DNA from: Myotis daubentonii
Lineage: Eukaryota > Chordata > Mammalia > Chiroptera > Vespertilionidae
Direction: 5' to 3'
DNA: 64,000 nt
Assembly (NCBI RefSeq): GCF_963259705.1
Contig: NC_081844.1
Coordinates: 13,315,715 to 13,379,714 of the forward strand
The notes under the pieces were generated by a model. The model was not told the DNA's origin, did not search any database, and worked only from the letters and a program-made list of their open reading frames with translations. A program made the position numbers and the translations under genes. Shown here piece after piece: positions 59,401-64,000 of this stretch; the first letter of the stretch is position 1, and every line of letters starts with the position of its first letter.

Positions 59401-61195
59401 CTGTACCGCAGTCACCAGAGACTTAATTCAAAACGCAGAATCAGAATCCACAGCCGCTGAATTAGAATCTCTCTGTGTGGATTCTTCTGTATAATAAAAT
59501 CTGAGAACCACTGGGCTATGGCTTATGCTGTTAGAGTTTATAAATTACCTCCTTTTTATTTTGATCCTCACAGAAGTGCCATTACTTAGGGAAAACAGAC
59601 TCACCCTCAAACTTGTTGATGGGAAAACCAAGGCCTGGGTAACTGAGGCAACTTGGGCAAGGCCAAATGGCTCTGCAGACCTTACCGAAGGCCAAGCACC
59701 AGGCTCCTGCTTCTAAGTTCACCTCTTGAAGGCCTCTTTCACTGCCACGCCACGAAGGCACCTCTGGTGTTTCCTAAGCCCCCATAACCCAAGGACTTAT
59801 CCTGGAAGACCTTTCTTTTCCAAGCATCCACTGTGTTAACAGGTCACTACTACTCTTAAAGGTATGTCTGTCTATTGAACTATTATTATCATCTCTTTCT
59901 ATCACCATTTACCAATCTATGTCTATAATAGCTAATATATATGAAGTTTTATTATTCATCAGGCACTGTTCCTAGTATTTTACATATATTTACATATTCA
60001 ATCCTTATAAGAACCCCAAGAGGAAGAATGGGGATGATCATCCCCATTTTATAGATGAGAAAACTGAGGCACGGATTGTCGTAAGTGTTTCCCTCCACGT
60101 CCTGTGTGGTTCAGGGTTCGGGTCTGGAAGAGGAGCCGCACAACAAATGAAAAAGAAAAGACAGGAGATAATTTGGGAATATTGGGGGACCAGGCGGCAA
60201 GTCCAACTCAAGAGGAAGGACTTCCACTGTGCTCAGGCCTCACCAAGCTTTTTACAGTGAGAGGTAAACAAGGTAGTGGTTACCAAAGTTACACTGTTCT
60301 TGTGAGTTTCACTTGTTTAAACCATGGTTATACTTCCTGCACTTCATCAGCCCCTTAGCTTCCCAGATAAGATCTAGGGAGTGTTACAAGGTCAAGCCTA
60401 ATTATGCTAAGAGGACTGTGCCCTCTAAGCTGGGAATTGTTTGTGACTTTGCCCACAGGTCAGTCCGAGGCTTAACCCTATTATCAGCTCCCTACAATGG
60501 ATAACTTAAGTAAATTGCCCAAAGTGACATAGTGATGGAGCCCATTTTCTTATCTACCTTGCCACACTGGCTCTGCCTTATCTACTCCTTTTAGACCACT
60601 GTTCAGTTTTAAACATCTTTATTTTAGCATAAAACCCATGAGAAAGCTTTAGAAGTAACTTTGTTATGGAGCCCTTAGTATTAGTTTTTTCCCCTTTTTT
60701 TTTGATAATGCGTGTAATTGATTTTTCAATAAGTTATGGTATGTTACACAAAAAAAGCTATACATCCTTATCCAGAATTCAAAACAGCAAGTCTTTTCTC
60801 TTCAAGCTTCCCATGTGGCTCTAAAATATATCCTTTCATATTCAAGATTTGCTTGTCATCTCTCCGCTTTGATTACTTCATAACCACGAGATGAGGACAG
60901 TAGGGTCTCAAAGCTTTTATACAGACTGGGACACTGAGTCTAGGTGGTTTAATGAGTTTAGAGACGGGGTGGGACCCTGAGCTCCCAGCTGGGCTGGGCT
61001 GCAGCAGGTTACGGTACGGAGCCTCTGTGCCAGGTCTCCCTGTGCAAGGATACACTGCTTCGGGGAGCACTTGATTTCCTCTCCCGGGGGTGTGGTGCTG
61101 GTCATCTTCTCGGCATTGGGGAACTGGGTCAGCAACCTCAGGCTGAAGTCTTCTCGCCTCTCATACTCCTTCCCCCGGTAGATGAAGACTTTGTT
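36119..61195 (-). CDS. DOCK5: DOCK5, last twelve coding exons (partial gene)
   Basis: Twelve exons join in consistent phase to 487 residues and a TGA, about the last quarter of DOCK5 (roughly 1870 residues). DOCK5 is a DOCK-A family guanine nucleotide exchange factor for Rac, working with ELMO in adhesion, migration and osteoclast function. Visible parts: the C-terminal half of DHR2 ([17 protein letters not shown] to GVITL), including the segment [10 protein letters not shown] that matches the nucleotide-sensor region of DOCK proteins; a Ser/Thr-rich linker ([17 protein letters not shown]); and a proline-rich tail ([31 protein letters not shown]) expected to bind SH3 domains such as CRK. Identification rests on recalled DOCK5 sequence. 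Introns hold many transposons. Earlier exons lie right of the window. Confidence 0.96.
36756..36844 (-). CDS. DOCK5: DOCK5 penultimate coding exon
   Basis: Acceptor 'cctttctag', donor GAG|GTATGG. Encodes (S)[20 protein letters not shown], then KSSQRSSSE, a polyproline segment. Confidence 0.94.
37747..37962 (+). repeat. Ves SINE beside DOCK5 splice donor
   Basis: 'ccctagctggtttggctcagtggatagagcatcag' head to 'gaaatcaataaaaaaatattt' tail. Its A-rich tail ends about 16 bp from the donor of exon 37980-38118. Confidence 0.92.
37980..38118 (-). CDS. DOCK5: DOCK5 coding exon, proline-rich
   Basis: Acceptor 'cccgtgctag', donor A|GTAAGT. 139 nt encode [40 protein letters not shown], then KATRTL and the first base of Ser. 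Confidence 0.95.
38758..38926 (-). CDS. DOCK5: DOCK5 coding exon, linker
   Basis: Acceptor 'tctctgctgatag', donor ATG|GTAAGA. 169 nt encode (G)[19 protein letters not shown] ... EKAPEPDLM. Rich in Ser, Arg and Lys. Confidence 0.95.
39225..39470 (+). repeat. MIR SINE
   Basis: 'tgaccttgggcagataacct', 'cctcactttcctgatctgtaaaatgggg' and 'taatagtaccttccttgtaaagtt' match the MIR core and 3' part in sense. Confidence 0.85.
39989..40265 (+). mobile_element. HeliBat-type Helitron l
   Basis: 5' TCTATATAATAAGAGCC after A, 3' 'aacaaatttcatgcaccgggcctctag' before T. It holds a CTCF-like motif (CTGCCTCCTGGTGGTCA at 40093-40109, reverse orientation) and a decayed partner. Confidence 0.92.
40093..40109 (-). 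promoter_or_regulatory. CTCF-like motif in Helitron l
   Basis: Reverse orientation, one deviation from the core (AGGAGGC in place of AGGGGGC). Confidence 0.35.
40476..40691 (-). repeat. Old Ves-related SINE, antisense
   Basis: 'cctcccaaggatatgtttac' tail side and 'aaccacctaagccacccagcctgggc' head side in reverse. Confidence 0.8.
40756..41072 (+). repeat. L1M 3' end
   Basis: 'aaactatggactttggatggtaatgatgtg' and 'gtgaacctgaaactgctctaaaaaataaagcc' are the typical ancient L1M 3' UTR terminus. Confidence 0.75.
41091..41316 (+). repeat. Ves SINE, young
   Basis: Near-consensus Ves from 'ccgaaaccggtttggcgcagtggctagagcgtcgg' to 'aatcaataaaatatattttaaa'. Perfect 17-bp duplication ATAAAAAGACATTTTTG at 41074-41090 and 41317-41333. 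Confidence 0.97.
41445..41613 (-). repeat. Old Ves-related SINE, antisense
   Basis: 'tttaagttgatttgagagagag' tail side, 'accaactgagctatccggacagggc' head side in reverse. Same form as the copy at 18910. Confidence 0.8.
41830..42310. repeat. Ancient mammalian repeat, LINE-like
   Basis: 'gattccctgattgtctgata', 'gtttgtttgagtcaggatccaaac' and 'ggttgatatgcctcttacgtc' recur in mammalian genomes as an old LINE-derived repeat. The exact family was not resolved. Confidence 0.45.
42311..44586. other. DOCK5 intron, mostly unassigned
   Basis: AT-rich. The stretch 43620-44330 has old L1 3'-UTR character ('gatgaattaaggtacatttgtacaatgcaatggtat'). No exon was seen. Confidence 0.45.
44603..46742 (+). mobile_element. 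Half-L1 (HAL1-like) retrotransposon with intact ORF1
   Basis: 5' start 'gaggagaaactaagatggcgg', a 0.9-kb GC-rich 5' UTR, an intact 288-codon ORF1 (45504-46370), then after about 30 bp the extreme end of ORF2 and the 3' UTR ('cagcatggatggaactgg' ... G-rich tract ... 'aatcaataaaaaatatttaaa'). The whole reverse transcriptase and endonuclease region is absent. A perfect 16-bp duplication AAAAATCTTTTAAGTC flanks it (44587-44602, 46743-46758). It inserted into an older sense L1M. The intact ORF1 and clean duplication indicate a young insertion that moved with enzymes supplied in trans. Confidence 0.88.
45504..46370 (+). CDS. L1 ORF1p-like RNA-binding protein (in half-L1)
   Basis: 288 residues, no internal stop. 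Residues about 20-110 are charged and helical, the coiled-coil trimerisation part. About 120-200 is the RRM with [12 protein letters not shown] and [20 protein letters not shown]. The C-terminal domain has [29 protein letters not shown] and [13 protein letters not shown]. It ends [17 protein letters not shown]1p binds L1 RNA as a trimer and chaperones nucleic acid. It is shorter than human ORF1p (338), mainly at the N-terminus. The start is the first ATG; a second in-frame ATG lies nine codons on. Transcription in DOCK5 antisense orientation is possible but not shown. Confidence 0.9.
   Translation: MRRQRKRSQMAETEESKRLDIEFKATFIRFFKNFMETADKFNESLNKYSETMEDMKKDQLEIKHTLTEIKNNLQRSNSRQEDPKNQVKDLKYKETKNTQPKKKKEKRFKKYEDSVRNRWDNFKRTNIRIIGVPEGERGQDIENLFEEIMTENFPYLVKEMDLQVQEAQRTPNKRNPKRTTPRHIIIKMPRAKDKERILKAARERQSVTYKGVPIRLSADFSTETMQARREWQEIFKEMNSKNLQPRLLYPAKLSFRMEGQIKSFTDKKKLKEFITTKPALYEMLKGIL
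47170..47403 (+). repeat. Ves SINE
   Basis: 'gcccagccagtgtggctcagtggttaat' head to 'gaaatcaattaaaaaatatata'. The A-rich tail has grown into a TA microsatellite. Confidence 0.88.
47404..47454. repeat. (TA)n microsatellite
   Basis: Pure TA run after the Ves tail. Confidence 0.97.
48755..48921 (-). CDS. DOCK5: DOCK5 coding exon, Ser-rich linker
   Basis: Acceptor 'gtgttctccag', donor GG|GTAAGG. 167 nt encode [40 protein letters not shown] ... SRPGSDG. Dense Ser/Thr suggests phosphorylation (inferred). Confidence 0.95.
48922..50216. other. DOCK5 intron, no feature recognised
   Basis: Single-copy-looking intron with an A-rich run at 49383-49410. No exon or clear repeat. Confidence 0.5.
50217..50385 (+). 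repeat. MER5A-like hAT-Charlie fossil
   Basis: 'gtcattctcaaaccgcgggccctgc', 'catcagcaccacctgggagcatgttag' and 'gaatcagaaaccctggggatgtggccc' match the MER5 pattern. Confidence 0.7.
50597..50734 (-). CDS. DOCK5: DOCK5 coding exon, end of DHR2
   Basis: Acceptor 'gcccttttccag', donor CTG|GTAGGC. 46 codons, [20 protein letters not shown] ... [12 protein letters not shown]. Phase 0 at both ends. Confidence 0.96.
51359..51442 (-). CDS. DOCK5: DOCK5 coding exon, DHR2
   Basis: Acceptor 'gctctgctttcag', donor CAG|GTGTGC. 28 codons, [20 protein letters not shown], then LKRLIALQ. Phase 0 at both ends. Confidence 0.96.
51443..52587. other. DOCK5 intron with (AC)n
   Basis: Holds an AC microsatellite at 51685-51727 and a T-run at 51763-51779. 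Otherwise nothing recognised. Confidence 0.55.
51685..51727. repeat. (AC)n microsatellite
   Basis: ACAC run with scattered CG steps. Confidence 0.95.
52588..52865 (+). repeat. MLT1-like LTR fragment (ERVL-MaLR)
   Basis: 'ggttgaactgtgttaccc', 'gaagacagtcatctacaagccaagga' and 'cctcacagccctcggaagg' follow the MLT1 LTR pattern with internal loss. Non-coding relic. Confidence 0.65.
52980..53270 (+). mobile_element. HeliBat-type Helitron j with CTCF-like inverted repeat
   Basis: 5' TCTATATATATAAAAGCC after A, 3' 'acaaattcgtgcaccgggcctctag' before T. It carries a perfect inverted repeat with 22-bp arms (53041-53062 and 53079-53100) and a 16-nt loop. A decayed Helitron end follows at 53577. Confidence 0.92.
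53041..53100. promoter_or_regulatory. Perfect divergent CTCF motif pair in Helitron j
   Basis: Plus motif TGACCACCAGGGGGCAG at 53046-53062 and its exact inverse at 53079-53095. Both are full matches to the CTCF core. The arms can also form a DNA hairpin. Binding is inferred from motif only. Confidence 0.5.
53271..53577 (+). mobile_element. Probable decayed Helitron k, in tandem with j
   Basis: Begins 'tataatataatgc' straight after j and ends 'ggtgcatgaattcatacactgggatcctag' before T, a mutated HeliBat 3' terminus. The GC-rich interior has no recognised gene. Confidence 0.6.
53878..54168. mobile_element. Tigger-like DNA transposon fossil
   Basis: 'gttgacccttaaacaacgaggggg' left and 'ctagtcaagggtcaactg' right are imperfect inverted repeats, with TA before the left end. 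The interior 'gtccatagatttaaccaactgcagg' fits a non-autonomous Tigger family. Confidence 0.75.
54803..55014 (-). repeat. Ves-related SINE beside DOCK5 splice donor, antisense
   Basis: 'gttaaccctcacccaaggatatat' tail side to 'aacactggccagggc' head side in reverse. Its head lies about 10 bp from the donor of DOCK5 exon 55026-55202, in the same direction as the gene. Confidence 0.85.
55026..55202 (-). CDS. DOCK5: DOCK5 coding exon, DHR2 catalytic segment
   Basis: Acceptor 'gtctgtcacag', donor AAG|GTGGGC. 59 codons, [20 protein letters not shown] ... [19 protein letters not shown]. The [10 protein letters not shown] stretch corresponds to the nucleotide-sensor loop region of DHR2 (family knowledge). 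Confidence 0.96.
55203..57015. other. DOCK5 intron with an ancient repeat
   Basis: 55990-56560 has phrases typical of an old mammalian interspersed repeat ('ctctaggcactggagagccacagaaaggttttaa'). Family not resolved. No exon. Confidence 0.45.
57016..57102 (-). CDS. DOCK5: DOCK5 coding exon, DHR2
   Basis: Acceptor 'ctttccaccag', donor ACA|GTGAGT. 29 codons, [20 protein letters not shown], then WFEVRQIST. Confidence 0.96.
57546..57630 (-). CDS. DOCK5: DOCK5 coding exon, DHR2
   Basis: Acceptor 'tctttccccag', donor GCT|GTGAGT. 85 nt complete Asn and encode [20 protein letters not shown], then KDPDNEFA. Confidence 0.96.
58184..58546 (+). repeat. MLT1-like LTR (ERVL-MaLR)
   Basis: 'tatggttgaaatgttcttgtccc', 'aggtgggccctttgggaggtaattagg', 'gaactgtgagaaatcaatttctgttg' and 'tctgttacagcagcc' follow the MLT1 LTR from end to end. 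Non-coding relic. Confidence 0.75.
58650..58731 (-). CDS. DOCK5: DOCK5 coding exon, DHR2
   Basis: Acceptor 'cgagctcctcag', donor AA|GTAAGC. 82 nt complete Tyr and encode [20 protein letters not shown], then VPEQIL and two bases of Asn. Confidence 0.94.
59396..59516 (+). repeat. MER5-like hAT-Charlie fossil
   Basis: 'cagaatcagaatccacagccgctgaattagaatctct' and the end 'atctgagaaccactggg' fit MER5. Confidence 0.6.
59930..60550 (-). repeat. MIR, antisense, split by a solo LTR
   Basis: 59930-60076 ('aatccttataagaaccccaag', 'catccccattttatagatgagaaaactgaggcac') and 60497-60550 ('ataacttaagtaaattgcccaaagtgacatag') are two halves of one MIR in reverse. Confidence 0.8.
60077..60496. mobile_element. 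Solo LTR of an endogenous retrovirus, probably ERV2/ERVK class
   Basis: 420 bp from TGTCGTAAGTG to CTCCCTACA, with retroviral TG...CA ends. Flanked by near-identical 6-bp duplications ACGGAT (60071-60076) and ATGGAT (60497-60502). A 6-bp duplication suits ERVK-like elements. No internal viral genes are present, so it arose by LTR-LTR recombination. It is inserted in an MIR. Confidence 0.75.
61054..61195 (-). CDS. DOCK5: DOCK5 coding exon, DHR2 (first in window)
   Basis: Acceptor 'agagacctgcag', donor T|GTATCC. 142 nt encode [20 protein letters not shown] ... IKCSPKQ and the first base of Tyr. Starts in phase 0. Confidence 0.95.
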
Positions 61196-62275
61196 CTGCA
61201 GGTCAGAGACAGTAAGGGGAATAATTAAACATGAAGAATGAAGGGACAACCGGCGATCTTGGTACTGAGGAAGCCATCCCAGCCAAAGTGCAACCTACCA
61301 TCAAGTTCTCATTGAATACCTACTATGTGCCTCACAGGAGCCATTATATCTGTCAAGAGCTCCTGGTCTAGTTGGGAAGCTGGTCACAGGCAGTGCTTCT
61401 CACAGTGTCGGCCCAGTAACCACAGATGGTGCAGTCTACACTGACCCTCAGAGAGTATAAGGACCTTGTGCCCTAACATAGAATCATGACTGCCAGGAAT
61501 GATGTTCAGTTTAGCTGATATCTGCACAGTAAGGCATTCTCAGTGAAGGAAGTGCATTAATTTATCTTCTGTAAGACCCTTATCTCATCACGGTCCAGGG
61601 ACAGTGTGCACCAGCACTCTGAGTGACTCAGCCACGGGGAACATCAAAGTACGAGGAGAGTCGAGACAACATGTCTTTTGACACAGTGACAGAGTGATAG
61701 CATCAGGAGTAAATTACAGCAGCCCCTAGCCAATCCTGCAAATCACTGTGGATGGGCTTAAAAACAAAAAGAAGTTTCCTGGGCCCCAGGCATAAGAATG
61801 GTTTTGCCCATGCAAGTTCAAGTATAGCCATATTTTGAAGGTTTCTGCTCCTCTGATCAGATGAGAACTTAGTATCGATTGGCAGCCCACTCGTGATCCA
61901 CTTTAAACTGAAACCTGGGCATTATTGTCCCGTAAAATGTTTTTTTTCTTAATCACGCATCCATTCACATACAAGTATGTATTGAGAAAATAGTAAATAT
62001 GCTAACCCTAGGGCTATACGGTGACCCTGCTCTCACGAATCTTACCTTCCGGTGGAGAGAAATAGAAAATGAATAACAAATTAGTAAATATGATAATTTT
62101 AGACAGTGTAAATAACGTAAAGGCAATACACCTTCTAGGCCAAACACTGAAGGCAATAAAAATTTGAGAACTTTTGGAATAGGTGATAAAATTTGTCCAA
62201 GCTGGGAAAGATGTATGTGACTGATTCATGCATTATAAAATTTCCTCATTCAGGCAAAACTACCTGGGAAAAGGA
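61196..62275. other. DOCK5 intron, no feature recognised
   Basis: Single-copy-looking intron with weak old-repeat phrases ('tgaatacctactatgtgcctcacaggagcc' at about 61312). No exon. Confidence 0.5.
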
Positions 62276-62655
62276 TCTATACTAATAAAAGGGTAATATG
62301 CTAATTAGATGGGACGTCTTCCAGACGACCTTCCGGACATCCTTCCTGACAAAGCCAGGCCCGGGTGAAGCCACCCTGCCCCCAGTCCTGGTCCCGGGCA
62401 CCTGTGGCCACAGCCCGGGCAAAGCCTCCCGTCCCCTGGTCCCGGGTGCCTGCAGCTGCGGCTGCAGCCCGGGCGAAGCTGCCCTGGTTCCCGGATTGCG
62501 AAAGGCATCTCTGACTGCCGGTTTAGGCCTGATGTGGGATCAGGCCTAAACCGGCAGTCAGACATCCCCCAAGGGGTCCCAGATTGGAGAGGGTGCAGGC
62601 TGGGCTGAGGGACACCCCCGCTCCCATGCATGAATTTCATGCACCGGGCCTCTAG
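62276..62655 (+). mobile_element. HeliBat-type Helitron h with internal hairpin
   Basis: 5' TCTATACTAATAAAAGGG after A, 3' 'tgaatttcatgcaccgggcctctag' before T. Same subfamily as g. Contains a perfect inverted repeat at 62510-62562. Followed directly by Helitron i. Confidence 0.95.
62510..62562. repeat. Perfect 24-bp-arm inverted repeat
   Basis: Arms 62510-62533 and 62539-62562 are exact reverse complements around the 5-nt loop GTGGG. The centre reads AGGCCTGAT-gtggg-ATCAGGCCT. Confidence 0.95.
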
Positions 62656-62865
62656 TATATATATATAAAAGGCTAATATGCAAAGTGCCCCCGTGGGAGT
62701 TCAACTGGGAGTTCTATTGCTCACTATGATGTGTGCTGATCACCAGGGGGTGGCGCAGAACGAAGGAAGGAACCGGCCAGCAGCCAGAAGGCCCTGATCG
62801 GCCCTGATTGCTGGCCAGGTCTAGGGACCTTACCCAAGCACGAATTTCGTGCACCGGGCCTCTAG
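62656..62865 (+). mobile_element. HeliBat-type Helitron i, in tandem with h
   Basis: 'tatatatataaaaggctaatatgc' start directly after the CTAG of h, and 'cacgaatttcgtgcaccgggcctctag' end with an intact subterminal palindrome. It has a decayed CTCF-like motif at 62737-62755. Confidence 0.93.
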
Positions 62866-64000
62866 TCAGAATATAATAAAACACTAATTGCATGAAGTGG
62901 ACAATGGTTGTGAAAGGAATAGACAAGCAAAAGGTCAGCACAAACTAGCTCAATGTGAGACAGAGCTTCAAGGAAGATACAGGGCTTGTTTCTGCCTACA
63001 TGGGAAGATAGGGTGAGGGGAGGAGACACAGGGGAGAGGACACCCAGGCATGGTCAGTGACAGGAGGGATAAGGCCCAAGGACAGGAAGTGGAGTTCAGG
63101 TAGAAGAAAGCGCTTGGAGAACCAGAGCAAGAAAGGCATGAGAGGCAGGCCGAAATCCCAGAGAAATCACTGAAAGTTCTGGAAGAAGAGAGCAACATGA
63201 TGAAAGAGGTGGTGCAGACAACCTAATCTGATGGTGGAGCACACATCCAGCTGCAGGAATCTGAGACAGGATTGGGTGGGGCAGGAGAAGCTCCAGGATC
63301 CGGTGTTTGACTCTGGTGTTTCATGAAGGACAACAGAGATGGGGAAGTCAACAAGGATTCTGAGATCACTGCCCCAGAGCAGGAAGAACAGAGGTGCTGT
63401 TGCCAGAAAGAGAAAAGAAAGAGACCTGGCTGGGATGGGGAAGAAGATAATGTAATTTACATATTCCAAGTTTGGGGAAATTGTTTATAATTTGCATTTA
63501 GGTTATATTCCCATGACTATATTAGCAAGACACACTGTTTGAACTGAATGAAGTCATTCAATGGATTAATTCCCTCCTCTGTGACTCTGTCCTTTGCGCA
63601 TGCCTATCTAAGTGGTGGCTCCAGTGCCATCCAGTTATGCAGGTCAGAAACCAAGAAATCATTCTTGACATCTCTCTTCCTCACCCACATATCCCGTCAA
63701 TGATCAAATGCTGTTACTTCATGTCCATGATTCTAATCTCTCCATTTCTGTCTGAAGCCACCTCCCTAGGTCGACCTGTCATCTCTTCCTTGACAACTTC
63801 ACTCGTCTCTAGTGGCTTACTTACACACCCCTCCCACCCATTCTCCACACCAAAGCCTTCACCTTGCCAACACCAAGTCTGCAACGCTCCTACTGCTCTC
63901 GGGATGCCGACAGCACCCACGTCACCAGGCCTGTATGCTCTTCCCGCACCTCATCGGCCTGGCTCACCCAGCTGCCTCTGTGCCCGGTGCTCGACATGCT
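62866..64000. other. DOCK5 intron to window end, no feature recognised
   Basis: Purine-rich stretch at 62960-63440 with chance frames on minus. No DOCK5 exon with matching splice sites was found. Confidence 0.45.

Overview
This window is vertebrate nuclear DNA, almost certainly from a vesper bat (Vespertilionidae, Myotis-like). It holds about two dozen Ves SINEs, more than a dozen HeliBat-type Helitrons, hAT and Tigger-like DNA elements and young L1 copies. That mix, above all abundant recent Helitrons, is known among mammals only from vespertilionid bats.

Three protein-coding genes are present, in the block known from human 8p21.2. KCTD9 (+) contributes its last three coding exons (13522-17003), with a 3' UTR ending near 18450. 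GNRH1 (+) is complete for coding sequence (24685-27782) and encodes a 92-residue pre-pro-GnRH with the decapeptide [10 protein letters not shown] followed by GKR. DOCK5 (-) contributes its last twelve coding exons (61195 down to 36119). They encode 487 residues: the C-terminal half of the DHR2 Rac-GEF domain, a Ser-rich linker and a proline-rich tail. GNRH1 and DOCK5 converge tail to tail. All 18 exons have consensus splice sites and phases that join without a break.

Layout: 168-10807 is a KCTD9 intron or upstream region filled by two antisense L1 copies. The first is interrupted by a Tigger-like MITE, two Ves SINEs, a truncated L1 3' end and a run of five Helitrons (3675-7112). 10808-18450 is KCTD9. 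18450-24684 is intergenic, with two nested hAT insertions and two Helitrons. 24685-27945 is GNRH1. 27945-36118 is the space between convergent 3' ends, including the DOCK5 3' UTR. 36119-61195 is DOCK5. Its introns hold a half-L1 (HAL1-like) element with an intact ORF1 and a 16-bp target-site duplication, Ves copies, MLT1 LTRs and Helitrons. 61196-64000 is further DOCK5 intron with a solo LTR just before it and a tandem Helitron pair.

No bacterial-type system, CRISPR array or wholly new protein system is visible. The most interesting signals lie in the transposons. Many Helitron copies carry near-perfect CTCF core motifs, in one copy as a perfect divergent inverted pair. Two copies of a composite Helitron carry a promoter-like CCAAT/octamer/YY1 module. 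Helitrons repeatedly sit head to tail. One Helitron holds a perfect 24-bp-arm hairpin. Three Ves SINEs lie within about 25 bp of splice donors.
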